Counted from the first letter of the stretch, positions 36,691 through 47,336 are shown. The stretch is DNA of 64,000 nucleotides from Planctomycetota bacterium (GCA_013285505.1 CP053450.1:3022796-3086795), one strand, 5' to 3'. The notes: a model not told the origin generated them from the sequence alone. Program-made: numbers and translations.

Positions 36691-38347
36691 ATGGCCAGCG
36701 AAACCCAGTATGTGACCCTCCCCGCCGACACCAACCAGGCCCTCGGCCTCGCCAAGTACGCGATCGAGCTCATGTCCGACGACCCCGGCAAGCGGGGCGA
36801 GCCCGACGCGGCCGTGCTGGAGCGGACCAACCAGTTCTACACCGACGCCTGCCTGACCGGCATCAGCGCCCTGGCCCTCGGGTGCGTGGCTCCAAACGTG
36901 CTGCGGAACGAGGCGTTCGAGTACGCCGTGCCCGCCGGTGCCCTCGGCAAGCCCCTGGGCAAGTGCAAGCACCACGGCGCGACAGTGCTGGGCTCCGGCG
37001 TCCGGGTCAAGAGCGAGAAGGCGATCGTCGCCAACTGTGCCGCGGCCCGCGAGTGGGACAGCAACGGCACCAACTTCGGCTACAACCCCGAACGCGGCCA
37101 CACCGCCGGTGAGTTCGGGCACAACGACTTCTACGCGGTGCCGCTGGCCGCCGCCCAGATGCTCGGCGCCGACGGGCGCGACCGCCCTGAAGGGCATGGT
37201 CCTCCACGACGAGATCCGCGGCCGCCTCGCCGAGGTCTTCAGCCTCAAGACCTACAAGATCGACCACGTCGTCCACGGCGCGATCGCCTCGGCGTGTGTC
37301 TTCGGCGCGATGGTCGGGGCAACGGCCGAGCAGATCGAGAGCGCGATCGGCATGACCGTCGCGCACTACATCCCGTGGCGGGCGATCCGTGCCGGCAAGC
37401 AGTTGTCCGACTCCAAGGGCGCGAGCGCCGCGATCAGCACCGAGGCCGCGATCCTCAGTGTCAAGCGGAGCATGGCCGGCTTCCAGGGACCGCGGGACAT
37501 CTTCCGCAACCCCGAGGCGATCTTCCGCGCCTTCGAGGGACCGGGACAGTTCTTCGGCCTGCTCGACAAGCAGGGCAAACTCGCCGGCCCGACCAACCCC
37601 GAGAAGAAGGACGCATCGCCCTTTGAACTGGTGCTGGCCCGCGCCGGCGGCGACTTTACCATCATGGGCATGCACATCAAGCTCGCGCTCTACGAGCACC
37701 AGAGCGCAGGCGCAGTGCAGGCCGTGGTCGACCTGATAGCCAAGCACCCGCACGTGCTCGACGCGGCCGACGGCTCGAAGATCAAGGCGATCGAGATCGT
37801 CGCCTACGAGCCCGCCTTCGGCATCATCGGCGACCCGGCCAAGAAGGACCCCAAAACCAGACAGAGCGCCGACCACTCGATGGCGTACATCATCTCGACG
37901 CTCCTGCGCAAGGCACTCGAGAACAAGGCCGCGGGCAAGCCCACCGACTGGAAAGCCCTGATGCTCAGCCCGATGGACTACAACAAGGACGCGGTGTTCC
38001 ACCCCGTCACGCGGACGATCATGTCGCGCATCGATTTCAAGCACGGCGGGGACGAGTACGACCGCCGCTACCCGGACGGGATCCCCACCAGCGTCGTGAT
38101 CACCGACGATTCGGGCGCATCACTGGACTCCGGGCTCGTGATGTATCCCGCGGGACACGCGCGGAACACGACCGCCGATTTCGCCGACCTGTTCGCCCAC
38201 AAGTGCAAGCTGATGGGTGGGCTGGCGTTTGCGGACCCCACACCCGTCATCGCCCGGTTCAATAACCTGGGGACCAAGTCGGCCGACGAGGTTCAGCACA
38301 TCCACGACTTTGAGTACGAGAAGCGTGGCGGCTTCGAGGAGTTCTGA
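36691..38347 (+). CDS. MmgE/PrpD family dehydratase (frame break)
   Basis: About 551 residues. The family includes 2-methylcitrate dehydratase (PrpD) of propionate catabolism and related enzymes; prpB/prpC are not in the window, so the substrate is open. Start MASETQYVTLPADTNQA with GGAG 7 nt upstream; TATCCT at 36656-36661 may be the -10. Landmarks: NCAAAREWDSNGTNF, GHTAGEFGHNDFYAVP, then after the frame change at 37174-37179 (GACGGGCGCG, one G too many) ATALKGMVLHDEIRG, KIDHVVHGAIASAC, AMVGATAEQIESAIG, MTVAHYIPWRAIRAGKQLSD-like core. The stop overlaps the next ATG (TGATG). Confidence 0.88.
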
Positions 38348-38911
38348 TGGCGATCACCCCCGAGGCGGTCTGTGTCTTCTGCGGCTCGTCCGGCGGTACG
38401 CGCCCTGAGTATGTCGCCGCCGCCCGCGAAGCCGGCGCCGCGATCGCCGGCCGCGGGCTCGCGCTCGTCTACGGCGGCGGCGGCAAGGGCATGATGGGCG
38501 CGGTCGCCGACGGGCGCGCTCGAGGCCGGAGGCGAGGTCATCGGCGTCATCCCCACCTGGATGATGGGCAAGGAAGCCGCCCATCCCGGCGCCACGCGGA
38601 TGATCGAAGTCGACACCATGCTCGAACGCAAGACGCGGATGGCCGAGCTGTCCGGGGCGTTCGTGATTCTCCCCGGCGGGCTGGGAACGCTCGATGAGCT
38701 CTTCGAGATGGCAACCTGGTCCCAGCTCAGCCTGCACGGCGGCCCGAAGCCGATCGGGCTGGTAAATACACTTGGATACTACGACCACCTCGTGACGTGG
38801 CTGGAACGGGCAATTACAGATGGCTTTATCCGATCTGAAACGCCCGGAATGCCCTCAGTCAGTGACCGGATCGGTCAGGTGATTGATGATTTTTGCCCAT
38901 CCATTCCCTGA
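38347..38911 (+). CDS. LOG family nucleotide phosphoribohydrolase (frame break)
   Basis: About 187 residues. Lonely-guy family: releases a base from nucleoside 5'-monophosphates. VCVFCGSSGGTRPEY, ALVYGGGGKGMMGAVADGA, then after a break at 38512-38517 (CGGGCGCG, one G too many) LEAGGEVIGVIPTWM, ERKTRMAELSGAFV, LPGGLGTLDELFE (the PGGxGTxxE signature). Overlaps the prpD-like stop by one base, so translationally coupled. The final part is less GC-rich than the start. Confidence 0.9.
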
Positions 38912-39276
38912 AGCTCTCGACAAGATCACAAAATACACCGTGGTATTCACCTGCAAATGGGACGCGAATTGCCCAATTTGATAAATTCTGCGCGTTGATA
39001 CCCAAAGTGTCCTTGCGTGCCGGTTTTCTCGGTCTTACTCTGGCCTTCTCTCCTGACGGAGAGGCTGAGGAGGAGAGGGTCGTGGGCGTGAGGGCACCCA
39101 AGTCAGTACTCGCAGGCGTTTTCCACGGCTGCCGTTCTGCCCACGCCGAACACGAAGAGGTTCTTTCGCATTCGACCGCCTCACGAGTCTGTGAGGGCGG
39201 CTTTGTCAATCCGGGTCGGTCCCCCGCTGCGTGGCGGTGCGGCCCGACTCAACCTGTGCAGTAGAGGAGCACGTTC
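38912..39276. other. Long leader/intergenic region before the CARDB-dockerin gene
   Basis: No gene seen. 38912-39010 is AT-richer than its surroundings. CTCTCC-TGAC-GGAGAG (about 39050-39066) and CCGCCTCAC (39176-39184) with GTGAGGGCGG (39191-39200) can form hairpins; the second lies 75 nt before the start codon. GAGGAG at 39263-39268 is the Shine-Dalgarno of the next gene. Confidence 0.4.
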
Positions 39277-41787
39277 ATGAAGAGCATGGTTGCGAAAGCA
39301 GCCGCGGGAATCTTCGCGATCGGGCTGGCCTTCGGCGGTGCGACCGCCCTCGGCCAGACCAATGTGAAGAACCCCCCGGCGAAAGATGCGCTGCCGACAT
39401 TCGCCCCGATCAATCGGGTCGTCACACCGGGCAAGCAGGTCGACCCCGAGACCGGCACGATCTTCGAGGTCGGCCAGAAGGTCGCGCCCACGGTGATCCC
39501 GTGGGAGGGTGTCTTCCCCGACGGGACCATCCCGCAGCCGGAGCGCGAGGCCGGCCGCCCGATGCGTCCGTTCCTCGAGCCGTGGATCCCCGACGGCACC
39601 GGCTACTGGCCGCAGATGATCGAGGATGAGTCTGCGTACAACGAGCCGCGCGCGCAGCCGGTGATGCAGGGCTTTGAATCGATCGGCCCGAACGGCCTGA
39701 CGCCGCCGGACCCGGATCTCGCCCGCGGGTACGACTACGAGGTCACCGTCACCAACGACGACTTCGCCGTCTATGACAGCTGCGGCACGGAGCTCTACCG
39801 ACGCGACATCAACGACTTCCTCGGCATCTCGGACTTCATGTTCGATCCCAAGGTCATCTTCGACCCGTGGGCCGGCCGGTGGGTCATGATGTACCACGTC
39901 CGCGAGAGCAGCCCGCAGAAGAGCGAGTTGGTGATGGTCATCAGCGGCAACTCCACGCCGTTCGGCCTGCCGGGCTCGAGCACGTGGTGGTACCGCTTCA
40001 ACACCGTTCAGGACGCGGGCACGAGCGACGCGAGCTGGATCGACTACGCCGACCTCGGCTACAGCAACACACAGGTCTTTGCCTCCGGCAACATGTTCCG
40101 CTTTAACGGCGGTTTCCGCTGGGCGCGCCTGATCGTCTTCGACAAGGCCGAGATGTACGCGCAGGTCGCGGCTTCCTACATCTGGTGGTCCAACCTGACC
40201 AACGACGACGGCTCGACCACGACGACGCCCCGCTCGGTCAAGATGCAGAGCTCCTGGAGCGAGAGCGGCAACATCGACGCGTACTTCATCAACTCGCGCG
40301 GCGGCGGCGGCAACCGGATCACGTTCTGGAAGGTCCGCGACGCCTTCGGCGCGAACACGCTGACCAAATCCGACACGGTCGTCGGCAACTACACCTCCCC
40401 GCCGGACGCCGTGCAGCCGACCGGCGAAACGCTCGACACGATCGACTGCCGCCTCATGACGGCCGTCGCAACCAACGACACGTTGGGCAACAACGGCATC
40501 GAGCTGTTCACATCGCTGAGCGCGGACCGCAACGGCGACTGCGGTGTTGTGCTCTACAAGTTCGATGCGGTGACCGAAGCCCTCGAATTCGAGTCCAACT
40601 TTGGTGCGGGCGGGCTCGACTACTGGTTCGCCAGTTCGGCCGCAGACTACTCGGGCAGCAACTTCTGGGTGTTCAGCCGCACCGGCAACAGCGCCAACAA
40701 CGAGCCCGAGATCCGTTTCGTTGACTTCGATCAGGGCACGTTCAGCAGTTCTTCAGCACAGATCCGCGACGGCGATGGCAGCTACAACGGGTTCCGCTGG
40801 GGTGACTACTTCGGCGGGCAGTTGGACTGGGGCGACTACTCGGCCAACATCGGCCTTCCCGGCCGTCCCGCCAAGGTCTGGCTGTACGCCCAGTACGGCG
40901 AGAACGACAGCTGGAACACCTATGTCGGCGCGACGAGCGTCTTCTCCCAGGGCTCCATCTCCAACGTGACCCCGAGCGGCACGTGGAGCATCTTCGGCCC
41001 CCCCGGCGGCCCCTTCAGCCCGGGCTCGCAGGTCTACACGATCAGCAGCGCGTCTGGTGACGTCGGCACGGCGTTCCAGGTGGAGAGCCTCCCGAGCTGG
41101 CTCGATTCGAGCCGGATCTACGGCCAGGTGCACGGCAACACGTCCGTGACCCTCAGCGTCAACAGCGCCGCCAACGGCCTCGGCCTCGGCACCTACACCG
41201 ACACGGTCGTCTTCGACGACTGCGGCACCGGCCAGGGCGCCTTCAACCGCACCGTCCAGCTCAACGTCACCGCGCCCGACCTGGAGATCGTCAACGTTGA
41301 CGCAGCCAACGGGACCTACAACCCCGGTGACTCGCTGGCCGTCCGCGGTGCCTACCGCAACAACGGCAACGAGAACATCCGGAGCTTCACCACCCGGTTC
41401 TACCTCTCGACCAACACCACGATCTCCGATTCCGACATCCTGATCGGAAGCGCGAGCTACGGCCCGCTCAACGCCGGAGACTCGCTGAACTACGGCCACA
41501 GCTTCACCGTGCCCTGCATCACTCCGGGCCTCTACTACGTCGGCGCGATCGCCACGGTCGCCGGTGACGCCGACACCTCCGACAACGTCAACTACGACCC
41601 GACCCGCATCGGCGTTGAGCTCTGCCCCGGCGACTTCAACGGCGACTGCGTCGTCAACACCCAGGACGTGCTGGCCTTCCTGAACGCCTGGAACGCCGGG
41701 CGCCGCGAGGCCGACTGCAACGGTGATGGAACCATCAACACGCAGGACGTCCTCTGCTTCCTGAACCTCTGGAACGGCGGCTGCTAA
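39277..41787 (+). CDS. Large secreted protein with CARDB domain and GC-type dockerin tail
   Basis: 836 residues. Signal peptide MKSMVAKAAAGIFAIGLAF ending ALGQ. Residues 30-600 form a beta-rich region of unknown family (DYEVTVTNDDFAVYDSCG, FDPKVIFDPWAGRWVMMYHV, WARLIVFDKAEMY, DYWFASSAADYSGSNFWVF). Then a CARDB-like beta-sandwich (DLEIVNVDAANGTYNPGDSL), and a dockerin pair (CPGDFNGDCVVNTQDVL..., DCNGDGTINTQDVLCFLNLW) ending NGGC. Strong Shine-Dalgarno and a strong terminator suggest high expression. Surface or secreted adhesin/structural role is an inference. Confidence 0.88.
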   Translation: MKSMVAKAAAGIFAIGLAFGGATALGQTNVKNPPAKDALPTFAPINRVVTPGKQVDPETGTIFEVGQKVAPTVIPWEGVFPDGTIPQPEREAGRPMRPFLEPWIPDGTGYWPQMIEDESAYNEPRAQPVMQGFESIGPNGLTPPDPDLARGYDYEVTVTNDDFAVYDSCGTELYRRDINDFLGISDFMFDPKVIFDPWAGRWVMMYHVRESSPQKSELVMVISGNSTPFGLPGSSTWWYRFNTVQDAGTSDASWIDYADLGYSNTQVFASGNMFRFNGGFRWARLIVFDKAEMYAQVAASYIWWSNLTNDDGSTTTTPRSVKMQSSWSESGNIDAYFINSRGGGGNRITFWKVRDAFGANTLTKSDTVVGNYTSPPDAVQPTGETLDTIDCRLMTAVATNDTLGNNGIELFTSLSADRNGDCGVVLYKFDAVTEALEFESNFGAGGLDYWFASSAADYSGSNFWVFSRTGNSANNEPEIRFVDFDQGTFSSSSAQIRDGDGSYNGFRWGDYFGGQLDWGDYSANIGLPGRPAKVWLYAQYGENDSWNTYVGATSVFSQGSISNVTPSGTWSIFGPPGGPFSPGSQVYTISSASGDVGTAFQVESLPSWLDSSRIYGQVHGNTSVTLSVNSAANGLGLGTYTDTVVFDDCGTGQGAFNRTVQLNVTAPDLEIVNVDAANGTYNPGDSLAVRGAYRNNGNENIRSFTTRFYLSTNTTISDSDILIGSASYGPLNAGDSLNYGHSFTVPCITPGLYYVGAIATVAGDADTSDNVNYDPTRIGVELCPGDFNGDCVVNTQDVLAFLNAWNAGRREADCNGDGTINTQDVLCFLNLWNGGC

Positions 41788-41819
41788 GCCCGCTGTTTCA
41801 CCGGACTCTTTGACCCCTC

Positions 41820-41859
41820 GCGCCGCATCGGGAACCCCCGGTGCGGCGCTTTCATTTTT
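41820..41859 (+). terminator. Strong rho-independent terminator
   Basis: 13-bp stem GCGCCGCATCGGG / CCCGGTGCGGCGC (41820-41832, 41837-41849; one G-T pair), loop AACC, then TTTCATTTTT. Confidence 0.92.
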
Positions 41860-41977
41860 CCGGCACGCCGATCGGACCGGTCCATCCGGCCGGGCCATCC
41901 GGTGCGGCCGTCGACTCCCGCCACACCGGCTCGATAGACTCCGGCCTCGGGGTACCAGACCCCAGCGGAGATCCTGC

Positions 41978-44900
41978 ATGCAAACTTCGGTATCGACTCG
42001 ACGGATTGTCAACGCGGCCGCGATCGCGTCCCTTGCCGGTCTTGTGCCGGCCGCCCTGGCCCAGCAATTGCCCGACGATGGCGACCAGCGACGGGTCCGT
42101 ATCTGGGCCGAGCCGGGAATGGTCAGGAACCCGGTCGCGTTCACGATGGACCCGCTCGGCAACGTCTACATCGCCGAATCGGACCGGGCGGGGCAGGCCG
42201 TCACCGACACCCGACAGCTCGACCACCTCAACGGCGTCGAGGAGGACCTGCTGCTCAGGTCCGTCGAGGACCGGCGGGCGTTGATCCAGAAGTGGATCGA
42301 CCAGGGCGCCTTCGCCCCGGACCACTTCACGAGCACCGAGGACCGCGTCAGGCTGGTGCGCGACACCGACGGCGACGGAATCGCGGACACCTCCACCATC
42401 TTCGCCGGCGCGTTCAACGACGCGGTCGACGGCATCGGCGCGGGCGTGCTGTGGCGCGACGGCGAGGTCTTCTACACGTGCATCCCCCACGTGTGGCGGC
42501 TGCGCGACGACGACAACGACGGCGTGGCCGAGCTGCGCGAGAGCGTGTCCTACGGATACGGCGTCCGGTGGTGCTTCTACGGCCACGATCTGCACGGGCT
42601 GACCAACGGCCCGGACGGGCGAGTCTACTTCTCCATGGGCGATCGCGGCTTCAACGTCGAGACCGCCGAGGGCGAGACGCTCTTCGGCCCGGACCGGGGC
42701 GGTGTGTTCCGGTGCTGGCCCGACGGCTCCGGCCTCGAGCTGTTCTGCGTCGGGCTCCGCAACCCGCAGGAGCTGGCGTTCGACGAGTTCGGCAACCTCT
42801 TCACCGGCGACAACAACTGCGACTCGGGCGACCGTGCCCGCGTGGTCTACTGCATGGAGGGCAGCGACTCGGGCTGGCGACAGAACGTGCAGTCGTTGCC
42901 GTCCCGCGGCCCGTGGAACCGCGAGCACATGTGGGAACTGCTCGATGACCCTCGCGATGCGGGCCGACCGGCGTGGTGCCTGCCGCCGATCGATCACGTC
43001 GGCGCGGGGCCCTCGGGGCTGGCCTACTACCCCGGGACAGGCGAGAACCACGCCTACGACGATACCTTCCTCATGGTCGATTTCTACGGCTCCGGCTCGA
43101 CCGTGCACTCCTTCCGTGCGTCAGCGATCGGTGCCGGGTTCCGGCTGACCGAGAAGGGCGAGTACTACCGCGGGACCACCGTGACCGACATCATGTGGGG
43201 TCCGGACAGCCGGCTCTACCTGTCGGACTGGGGCGAGGGATGGGGCCCCAACGACAAGGGGAACATGTTCACCATCACCAACGAGGTCGTGCACGGCGAC
43301 CAGCGCGGCGCGTCCGAGATCGAGCGGGTCAACGAACTGCTGGCCTCCGGGTTCGCCGAGCGAGACACCGACGATCTGGTCGGGCTGATGGGGCACGCCG
43401 ACCAGCGCGTCCGCCAAGGCGCGCAGTTCGCGCTCGCGGCCAGGGGCGATGCGGCGACCCCGGAGGTGGCCCGGGCCGCCGCCGATAGCACCGCCCCACT
43501 GCTGCAACGCGTGCACGCGGTCTGGTGCCTCGGCCAGATCTCCCGGCATCTGCCGGAGGCGGCCTCGGGACTCGTGCCGTTGCTCGGGGACAGCCAAGAA
43601 CAGGTCCGGCTCGCGGCCGTGCGCACACTCGGCGATCTCCGGCTCGGCCCCGTCGAGGAGTTCAGAACCCGCTTGACCGATCCGTCGCTCTCGGTGCGCG
43701 CCGCGTCGGCGATCGCGCTCGGGAAGCTCGGAGATTCCGACTCGATCCCGGCACTGCTTGATGCTCTGGAAACCAACAACAACGAGGATGTCTATCTCCG
43801 CCACGGGCTCGCGCACGGGCTCGCCCTCCTCGACGCCCCCGACGCCCTCATCGACGCGGTGCAGGGACGCGGCAGCGCGGCAAGGCTGGGCGCGGTCATC
43901 GCGCTGCGGGCGATCGGTGATCCCGGCGTGGTGCCCTTCATGAGCGATCCCGACCCGGGCGTCGCGATCGAGGCGGCCCGGGCGGTCTACGACCAGTACC
44001 TGCCGGTGGGCATGCCCGCGCTGGCCGAGCGGATCGACGGCACGATCCCCGCCGCCCTGATGACCGAGCCCTACCTGCGTCGAGCGATCGAGGCCAACGT
44101 CTACCTCGGCGGACTGGACGACGCCGAACGCCTGGCACGCTTTGCCACCAACCGCGACGTGCCCGCCGAATGGCGTCGCCTCGCCCTCGAGCGACTCCGC
44201 GGCTGGGACGAGCCGCTCAAGCGGGAGGGCGTCTGGGGTGACTGGGTCGATCTGCCCGCCCGCTCGACCGACGACGCCCGGCGGGCAGTGCTCGGCTCGA
44301 TCGACGCCATCGTCGCCGCCGCCTCATCCGATGCCGACCTGCTGGAGCTCGCCGAATCCGTCGGGGCCAAGTACCGGCTGGAGATCGAACTTGCCTCGGC
44401 GCTCGCCGTGCTGACCGACCCATCCAAGGGCGAGAGCCTGCGGATCGTGACCCTCGAACAACTCGCGAGCCTCGAGCCCGACTCCGCCGTCGAGGCGTGC
44501 CGGGCGGTGCTCGAAGCCGCCGGCGATGCCACGACACCCGGCCTCCGGATCGCGCGCCAGGTGCTGGCGGCGGCCGATCCCGCGGCCGGCACAGCGGCGT
44601 TCGCGGCCGCGTTGGACGAGGGCCAACTCCCCGAGCAGCAGGACGCTGTACGCCAGATATCGATGCTCGATACCGCGCCGGGCGCGGGAACGCGTGGACC
44701 TGCTCGCGGCGCAGCTCGCATCCGGAGAGCTGGACGCCGCCATCGCCCTCGAGGTCTTCGAAGCGGCCAGCAACGGACGGATGTCCGACGCCGCCGTCGC
44801 CGAGCGGGTGGTGTCGTGGGAACCCGAACGGCCGGCGGGGTTTCAGACCGCGTTGCTCGCGTTGGGTGGCGATGTGGCACGGGGCCGGGACGTGTTCCTG

Positions 44901-45358
44901 CACCACGAGGCCGCGCATGCGCCCGGTGCCACACGGTGCGGGGGGGAGGAGGCCGTAGGCATCGCGGGGCCCGAGCTGACGGCGGTGGGGCGCGCACAGA
45001 TCGGGCCGTGCTGGTGCAGTCGCTGGTCGAGCCCAACGCGGTGGTCACGCCGGGCTTCGGGACGGTCTCCGCGATGCCCCCCATGTCCGCCCTGCTGACC
45101 CCTCACCAGACGCGCGATGTCGTCGCGTATCTCGCCTCGCTGACCGACGGAGCCCCGGCGGCCGATGGCGTCTCGCACGCCACCGTGGGGGAACTGACAG
45201 GGGTCGGAGACTCGGGCGGTGTCGCCGGCGGCGATGGCGGCACCTCGGGCAAGAACCGGGTCGGCACGATGCTGCTGCCGGCCGCGGCGTACATCGTGGT
45301 GCTGGTACCGGTTGTGCTGTGGCTGGTCATCCGTCTGCGGCGCAAGCCGGCGGGCTGA
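41978..45358 (+). CDS. PVC-type membrane-bound dehydrogenase/HEAT/CxxCH cytochrome protein (several frame breaks)
   Basis: About 1126 residues. Signal peptide (MQTSVSTRRIVNAAAIASL), beta-propeller 'Piru_Ver' dehydrogenase domain (NPVAFTMDPLGNVYIAES, FVGLRNPQELAFDEFGN-like, WGPDSRLYLSDWGEG), HEAT repeats from about residue 440 (LVGLMGHADQRVRQGAQFAL, AASAIALGKLGD), then a heme-binding domain with CARCHTV (Cys-x2-Cys-His) and PMSALLTPHQTRDVVAYLAS, and a C-terminal TM anchor (AAYIVVLVPVVLWLVI). Frame changes: 44690-44695 (GGGCGC, extra G), near 44910, in the G7 run near 44943, and near 44987. GGAG 7 nt upstream of ATG. Typical of Planctomycetes; electron-transfer or sugar-oxidising role is inferred. 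Confidence 0.85.
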   Translation: MQTSVSTRRIVNAAAIASLAGLVPAALAQQLPDDGDQRRVRIWAEPGMVRNPVAFTMDPLGNVYIAESDRAGQAVTDTRQLDHLNGVEEDLLLRSVEDRRALIQKWIDQGAFAPDHFTSTEDRVRLVRDTDGDGIADTSTIFAGAFNDAVDGIGAGVLWRDGEVFYTCIPHVWRLRDDDNDGVAELRESVSYGYGVRWCFYGHDLHGLTNGPDGRVYFSMGDRGFNVETAEGETLFGPDRGGVFRCWPDGSGLELFCVGLRNPQELAFDEFGNLFTGDNNCDSGDRARVVYCMEGSDSGWRQNVQSLPSRGPWNREHMWELLDDPRDAGRPAWCLPPIDHVGAGPSGLAYYPGTGENHAYDDTFLMVDFYGSGSTVHSFRASAIGAGFRLTEKGEYYRGTTVTDIMWGPDSRLYLSDWGEGWGPNDKGNMFTITNEVVHGDQRGASEIERVNELLASGFAERDTDDLVGLMGHADQRVRQGAQFALAARGDAATPEVARAAADSTAPLLQRVHAVWCLGQISRHLPEAASGLVPLLGDSQEQVRLAAVRTLGDLRLGPVEEFRTRLTDPSLSVRAASAIALGKLGDSDSIPALLDALETNNNEDVYLRHGLAHGLALLDAPDALIDAVQGRGSAARLGAVIALRAIGDPGVVPFMSDPDPGVAIEAARAVYDQYLPVGMPALAERIDGTIPAALMTEPYLRRAIEANVYLGGLDDAERLARFATNRDVPAEWRRLALERLRGWDEPLKREGVWGDWVDLPARSTDDARRAVLGSIDAIVAAASSDADLLELAESVGAKYRLEIELASALAVLTDPSKGESLRIVTLEQLASLEPDSAVEACRAVLEAAGDATTPGLRIARQVLAAADPAAGTAAFAAALDEGQLPEQQDAVRQISMLDTAPGAGTRGPARGAARIRRAGRRHRPRGLRSGQQRTDVRRRRRRAGGVVGTRTAGGVSDRVARVGWRCGTGPGRVPAPRGRACARCHTVRGGGGRRHRGARADGGGARTDRAVLVQSLVEPNAVVTPGFGTVSAMPPMSALLTPHQTRDVVAYLASLTDGAPAADGVSHATVGELTGVGDSGGVAGGDGGTSGKNRVGTMLLPAAAYIVVLVPVVLWLVIRLRRKPAG

Positions 45359-45401
45359 TGCCGCGGAGGACGGGCCGGGGGCCCGGGCGGGACAGGGCCG
45401 A

Positions 45402-47336
45402 TCACGCCGCGAGTCGGAGTTCCGGCGTGCGTTCCAGCAGGATCATGACGTCGTCGGCCGACATCGGCTTGGCGAAGAGGTAGCCCTGCGCAGAGTCGCA
45501 CCCCAATGAGTCGACGAGTTCGAGCTGCTCGGGGTTCTCGACGCCCTCCACGGTGATCCCCATGCGCAGCGCGCGGCAGAGCGTGACGATCGCCTTGACG
45601 ACGGCGATGTAGCGCTGGTCTCGGATCATGGTTGCGGTGAAGGCGCGATCGATTTTGACGCCGTCCAGCGGGTAAGAGTGCAGGCAGGCGAGCGAGGAAT
45701 AGCCCGTGCCGAAGTCGTCCATGTACAGCCGTACGCCGAGGTCGCGGAGCTCACGGAGCCTCTCGAGCGCGAGGTCGGCGTCCTTGAAGATGCCCGACTC
45801 GGTCACTTCAACGGTGATCATGTGCGACGGGATGCTGTAATCGGCCATCGCCTTCCGGACGCTCTCGACCAAGCCCTTGTCGGCGATCTCGCGGCGGGAG
45901 ATGTTGACGTTCATGCGGAGGTGCTGGGAGTGCGGGTGCTCGGCGTGCCATTGCCGCAGATCGCGGCACGCTCTGCGGAAGACCCACTTCCCGATCGGGA
46001 TGATCAGGCCGGAGTCTTCGGCGACGTTGATGATCTCCTGCGGGCTGGCGTCGAGGCCGGGGATATCGCAACGGAACAGCGCCTCGAACCCCACGAGCTT
46101 CTGCGTCTGGACGTCCACGATCGGCTGGTAGGACAGCCGCATACGCTCGCGGTTGACCGTGTCGCGAAGCCGGCTCTCGATCTCGAGCCGGCGTTTGGCG
46201 GCGTTGTGCATCTCCGGATCAAACAGCGCGTACTGCCCCTTGCCGAGGCTCTTGGCGCGGTACATCGCGGTGTCGGCGTCGCGGAGCACGTCCTTGGCCT
46301 GCAGGTACTCGCGGCTGCTGGTCGCCAGGCCGATGCTCGCGCAGACGACGAGTTCTTTGCCGTCGATGCGGAACGGCCGGTTCAGGATGTCGATGAACCG
46401 TTGCGCGACGCGCAGGCAGTCCTCCGGATCCCTGATGCCCTCGAGCAGCACGATGAATTCGTCACCCCCGACCCGCGCCGCGACGTCCTCTTCGACCTTG
46501 GCGATCGCGTCGAGGCTGCGCATGCAATTGCGGAGACGCTGGGCGACGTCCTTGAGCAGCCAGTCTCCGCGGTCGTGCCCCATCGTGTCGTTGATGAGCT
46601 TAAAGTTGTCGAGATCGAGAAACAGCACCGCGTACTTGAAGTCCGGCGAGCGGAGCGACCTCTGGATGCATTGCTCGATGCGGTCGTAGAGATAGGTACG
46701 GTTGGGCAGACCTGTCACCGGGTCGTGATACGCCAGGTGCCGGAGTTCCTCCTCCACCTCCGCGCGGAGTCGGATCTGCTCCTCGAGCTTGGCGGTCGCG
46801 GACCGGGCGTTGCTGTCCATCTCCTCCATCTGCAGCGACGCGTCATGCGAAAGCTGCCACTTCCGCGAGAGCGTGCACGCGAGCTGTCGCACCTCGTCCC
46901 GGTCGATGGGCTTCTTGAGGAGCAACAGTTGATCCGAGCGACCGAGCTCGCGGGCGACGTCGCTCCACGGCTGACTCCTCGGGCCGGCACAGGCGACGAT
47001 CTGCAGTTCCGGGTCCGCGGCCCACAGCCAGCGGACCGCCTCGATCCCGGTCATCCCGGCGTCGAGCATCGCGTCGACGAAGACGACCGCGTACGGCTCG
47101 CCCCGGGCTCTCGCGGCGGACGCCATCGCCACCGCGTCCTCTCCCGTGCCCGCGGTCTCGACGACAAACGTCGAGATTCCCGGGGTCGGTCTCCGGCGTT
47201 CGACCCGGCCCGGACCGGGCTCGCCCGAGCCATCCGGCCCGGCCGACACGCTCGAGAGCACGCTCCGGAACTCGTCGCACAGTGCCGCGGACTGTTCCAC
47301 AATCAGCAGCCGGTTGTTCTGCCCCCGTTCAGTCAC
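45402..47336 (-). CDS. Response-regulator-like GGDEF-EAL cyclic-di-GMP protein
   Basis: 644 residues. Receiver-like domain (1-150) with candidate phospho-acceptor Asp88 (VFVDAML) and Lys141 (LLKKP); coiled-coil linker (165-200); GGDEF domain with intact RVGGDEF (290-294), so potentially a cyclase, but the RxxD inhibitory site is not conserved (VEED); EAL domain with GFEALFR (418-420), DDFGTGYSSLA and SVGIDR-like GVKIDRAF, so potentially a phosphodiesterase. Cytoplasmic, no membrane segment. The receiver has a Pro/Gly-rich insert (residues 31-52). Single gene; net activity cannot be predicted. Confidence 0.94.
   Translation of the reverse strand: MTERGQNNRLLIVEQSAALCDEFRSVLSSVSAGPDGSGEPGPGRVERRRPTPGISTFVVETAGTGEDAVAMASAARARGEPYAVVFVDAMLDAGMTGIEAVRWLWAADPELQIVACAGPRSQPWSDVARELGRSDQLLLLKKPIDRDEVRQLACTLSRKWQLSHDASLQMEEMDSNARSATAKLEEQIRLRAEVEEELRHLAYHDPVTGLPNRTYLYDRIEQCIQRSLRSPDFKYAVLFLDLDNFKLINDTMGHDRGDWLLKDVAQRLRNCMRSLDAIAKVEEDVAARVGGDEFIVLLEGIRDPEDCLRVAQRFIDILNRPFRIDGKELVVCASIGLATSSREYLQAKDVLRDADTAMYRAKSLGKGQYALFDPEMHNAAKRRLEIESRLRDTVNRERMRLSYQPIVDVQTQKLVGFEALFRCDIPGLDASPQEIINVAEDSGLIIPIGKWVFRRACRDLRQWHAEHPHSQHLRMNVNISRREIADKGLVESVRKAMADYSIPSHMITVEVTESGIFKDADLALERLRELRDLGVRLYMDDFGTGYSSLACLHSYPLDGVKIDRAFTATMIRDQRYIAVVKAIVTLCRALRMGITVEGVENPEQLELVDSLGCDSAQGYLFAKPMSADDVMILLERTPELRLAA

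Noticed and set aside
40753..42162. 469-codon minus-strand frame
   Set aside because: Antisense to the dockerin protein end and the next gene start, and it crosses a strong terminator.
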